A stretch of 5,358 nucleotides of DNA from the NCBI GenBank assembly GCA_937859105.1, contig CALMAD010000268.1, forward strand, positions 1 to 5,358. The letters run 5' to 3'. The position numbers and the translations under genes were made by a program. Below the pieces are notes generated by a model that was not told the DNA's origin, did no database searches, and saw only the letters and a program-made list of their open reading frames with translations. Each line of letters begins with the position of its first letter. Positions within the stretch are counted from its first letter, which is position 1. The stretch comes from an uncultured Propionibacteriaceae bacterium (GTDB lineage Bacteria; Actinomycetota; Actinomycetes; Propionibacteriales; Propionibacteriaceae). Shown piece by piece: positions 4,373 to 5,358 of the stretch.

Positions 4373-5358
4373 GTGCACGAGGCCACTTACCTCCGCCGTT
4401 CACCGCTACGACGGGCGGGCGTCCGGCTCGGTCTGGGCGTGACCGTTGTTGCCCTGACAGTGGGCGTCGCCAGTCCCGCCGCCATCGGTGACACCGTCAA
4501 GGCCAAGCAGCAGCGGGCCGCGGCCATCCAGGCGCAGCAGCGCTCGGCCGCCGGCGACGTCGCGGCGTCCCAATCGCAGGTGCAATCCGCCACCGATAAA
4601 CTCCTGCAATCCCAAAGCGAATTGGACGCCGCACAGGCACGTCTGAACGACATTCGTTCGCAGCTTTCCGCGGCCCGCGTCTACGATGCGGAATTGGCGG
4701 CGAAATTGAAGGTGGAGCAGGCCGAGTTGGCGGCCGCGAAGGCCGCGACCATTGCCGGAATCAAAAAGGTCGACGAGCAGCGCCGGGTGATGGGCGAGTC
4801 GGCCCGCGAGCAATTCCAGCAGCAATCCGACCTCATGGGCGTGTCGGTGATGTTCGGCAGCGAATCGACCGCCGACCTCGCCCAGCGCGTCCAGTGGAGC
4901 ACCACGATCTTCGACGCCGAATCGCATCAGAAGCGCATTCTCGACGAGGCCCTCGTCGCGCTGCGCGCCGCTCAGGCCCGGCAGGCCGAGGTGGAGCGCA
5001 AGGTCGCGGCCGACAAGGCCGCCGCGGCGGCCCAGGTGAAGGTGATTGCTGGGCTGGAGGCATCGGCGTCCGCGCAGGCGGCCCGCGTGGCGACGCTGGT
5101 CGCCGCGAACGAGAAGAACAAGGCCGCCGCGCAGGGCGAGCTGGCCGCCGACGAGGCGCGCTACCGGCAGCTCAGCGCCGAGGAGGCGCGGCTGCAGAAG
5201 CAGATCCAGGCTCAGATCGCGGCCGAGCGGGAGGCTGCCCGGCAGGCGGCGCTCGCCGAGGCGCGGCGGCGGGCGGCGGCGAAGGCCGCGGCCGAGAAGG
5301 CGGCCCGTGAGGAGGCGGCCGCGCGGGCGGCGGCCGCGAGGGCACGCAACGCTCAGGA
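4373..5358 (+). CDS. FtsX-linked coiled-coil peptidoglycan hydrolase, partial
   Basis: This gene runs off the window end; 328 codons are visible with no stop. GTG 4373 gives a basic N-terminus (R8, R9, R13, R14, R18), a hydrophobic segment (19-33) and a likely signal peptidase site near A-S-P-A-A (33-37), so the product is exported. From about 41 onward the chain is a long helical coiled coil dominated by Ala, Gln, Glu, Lys and Arg. Residues about 153-186 break the heptads (L-M-G-V-S-V-M-F-G-S-E-S-T-A-D-L, then Q-W-S-T-T-I-F-D-A-E). This resembles the F-G-S-E-S-x-x-D-L region of PcsB, CwlO and EnvC-type proteins. These are hydrolases or hydrolase activators whose coiled coil docks on the FtsX extracellular domain. 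With ftsX only 45 bases upstream, this is most likely the FtsEX client. The C-terminal domain (NlpC/P60 as in RipC, or M23/LytM) is not in the window, so the enzyme class is unknown. The last 100 residues are very Ala/Arg/Glu-rich. Confidence 0.85.
   Translation, partial: MHEATYLRRSPLRRAGVRLGLGVTVVALTVGVASPAAIGDTVKAKQQRAAAIQAQQRSAAGDVAASQSQVQSATDKLLQSQSELDAAQARLNDIRSQLSAARVYDAELAAKLKVEQAELAAAKAATIAGIKKVDEQRRVMGESAREQFQQQSDLMGVSVMFGSESTADLAQRVQWSTTIFDAESHQKRILDEALVALRAAQARQAEVERKVAADKAAAAAQVKVIAGLEASASAQAARVATLVAANEKNKAAAQGELAADEARYRQLSAEEARLQKQIQAQIAAEREAARQAALAEARRRAAAKAAAEKAAREEAAARAAAARARNAQ

Noticed and set aside
2585..4378. A long open frame (597 codons) on the - strand across ftsE and ftsX
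   Set aside because: It is antisense to two well-identified genes, and its product is a low-complexity Arg/Ala/His/Asp-rich chain without recognisable motifs. Long antisense frames are expected in GC-rich coding DNA.
4394..4414. Possible twin-arginine (Tat) signal in the hydrolase (R-R-S-P-L-R-R)
   Set aside because: The motif lacks the usual F-L-K part after the arginine pair, and known FtsEX clients use the Sec route. A basic Sec signal explains it.
1..5358. CRISPR array, tRNA, insertion sequence or phage element
   Set aside because: No regularly spaced repeats, cloverleaf, transposase-like frame or terminal inverted repeats were seen on reading through. The gene order is ordinary core chromosome.

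Overview
The window is GC-rich chromosomal DNA that reads almost entirely on the + strand. It comes from a high-GC actinobacterium: GTG starts are common, prfB has no programmed frameshift, and the order prfB, ftsE, ftsX, coiled-coil peptidoglycan hydrolase is the usual actinobacterial one. A member of the Propionibacteriales is my best guess from the look of the FtsE and FtsX proteins, but that is inference. The first 12 bases match the end of an Illumina sequencing adapter, so real genomic sequence probably begins at base 13 and the window probably starts at a contig end.

Left part (13-1382): two small lipoprotein genes of unknown function. The first (116-751) has a Pro/Ala/Ser/Thr-rich linker followed by a cysteine-rich domain containing two copies of a C-E-A-K-G-G module at a 23-residue period. 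The second (941-1327) is a 128-residue lipoprotein with a small predicted alpha/beta domain and two mature-chain cysteines. A hairpin follows each gene. The 189-base gap between them holds short direct repeats.

Centre (1383-2492): prfB, peptide chain release factor 2, complete, with its SPF and GGQ motifs. A hairpin directly in front of its GTG start carries both the only Shine-Dalgarno-like stretch and a TANNNT box 8 bases from the start, so leaderless initiation is plausible. After prfB come 218 noncoding bases with three overlapping, mutually exclusive hairpins, then a possible ftsE promoter and leader hairpin.

Right part (2711-5358): ftsE (ABC ATPase), ftsX (its membrane partner) and the start of a secreted, coiled-coil peptidoglycan hydrolase cut off by the window end. 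FtsEX is known to convert cytoplasmic ATP hydrolysis into a shape change in FtsX that releases a periplasmic or cell-surface wall hydrolase from autoinhibition (EnvC, PcsB, CwlO and RipC systems). The three genes are spaced by 30 and 45 bases and look like one operon.

I see no CRISPR array, tRNA, rRNA, insertion sequence or phage gene, and no convincing new multi-gene system. The observations most worth checking are the overlapping RNA structures around prfB, the duplicated cysteine module, and a patch of different codon use running from the FtsX extracellular domain into the hydrolase coiled coil.
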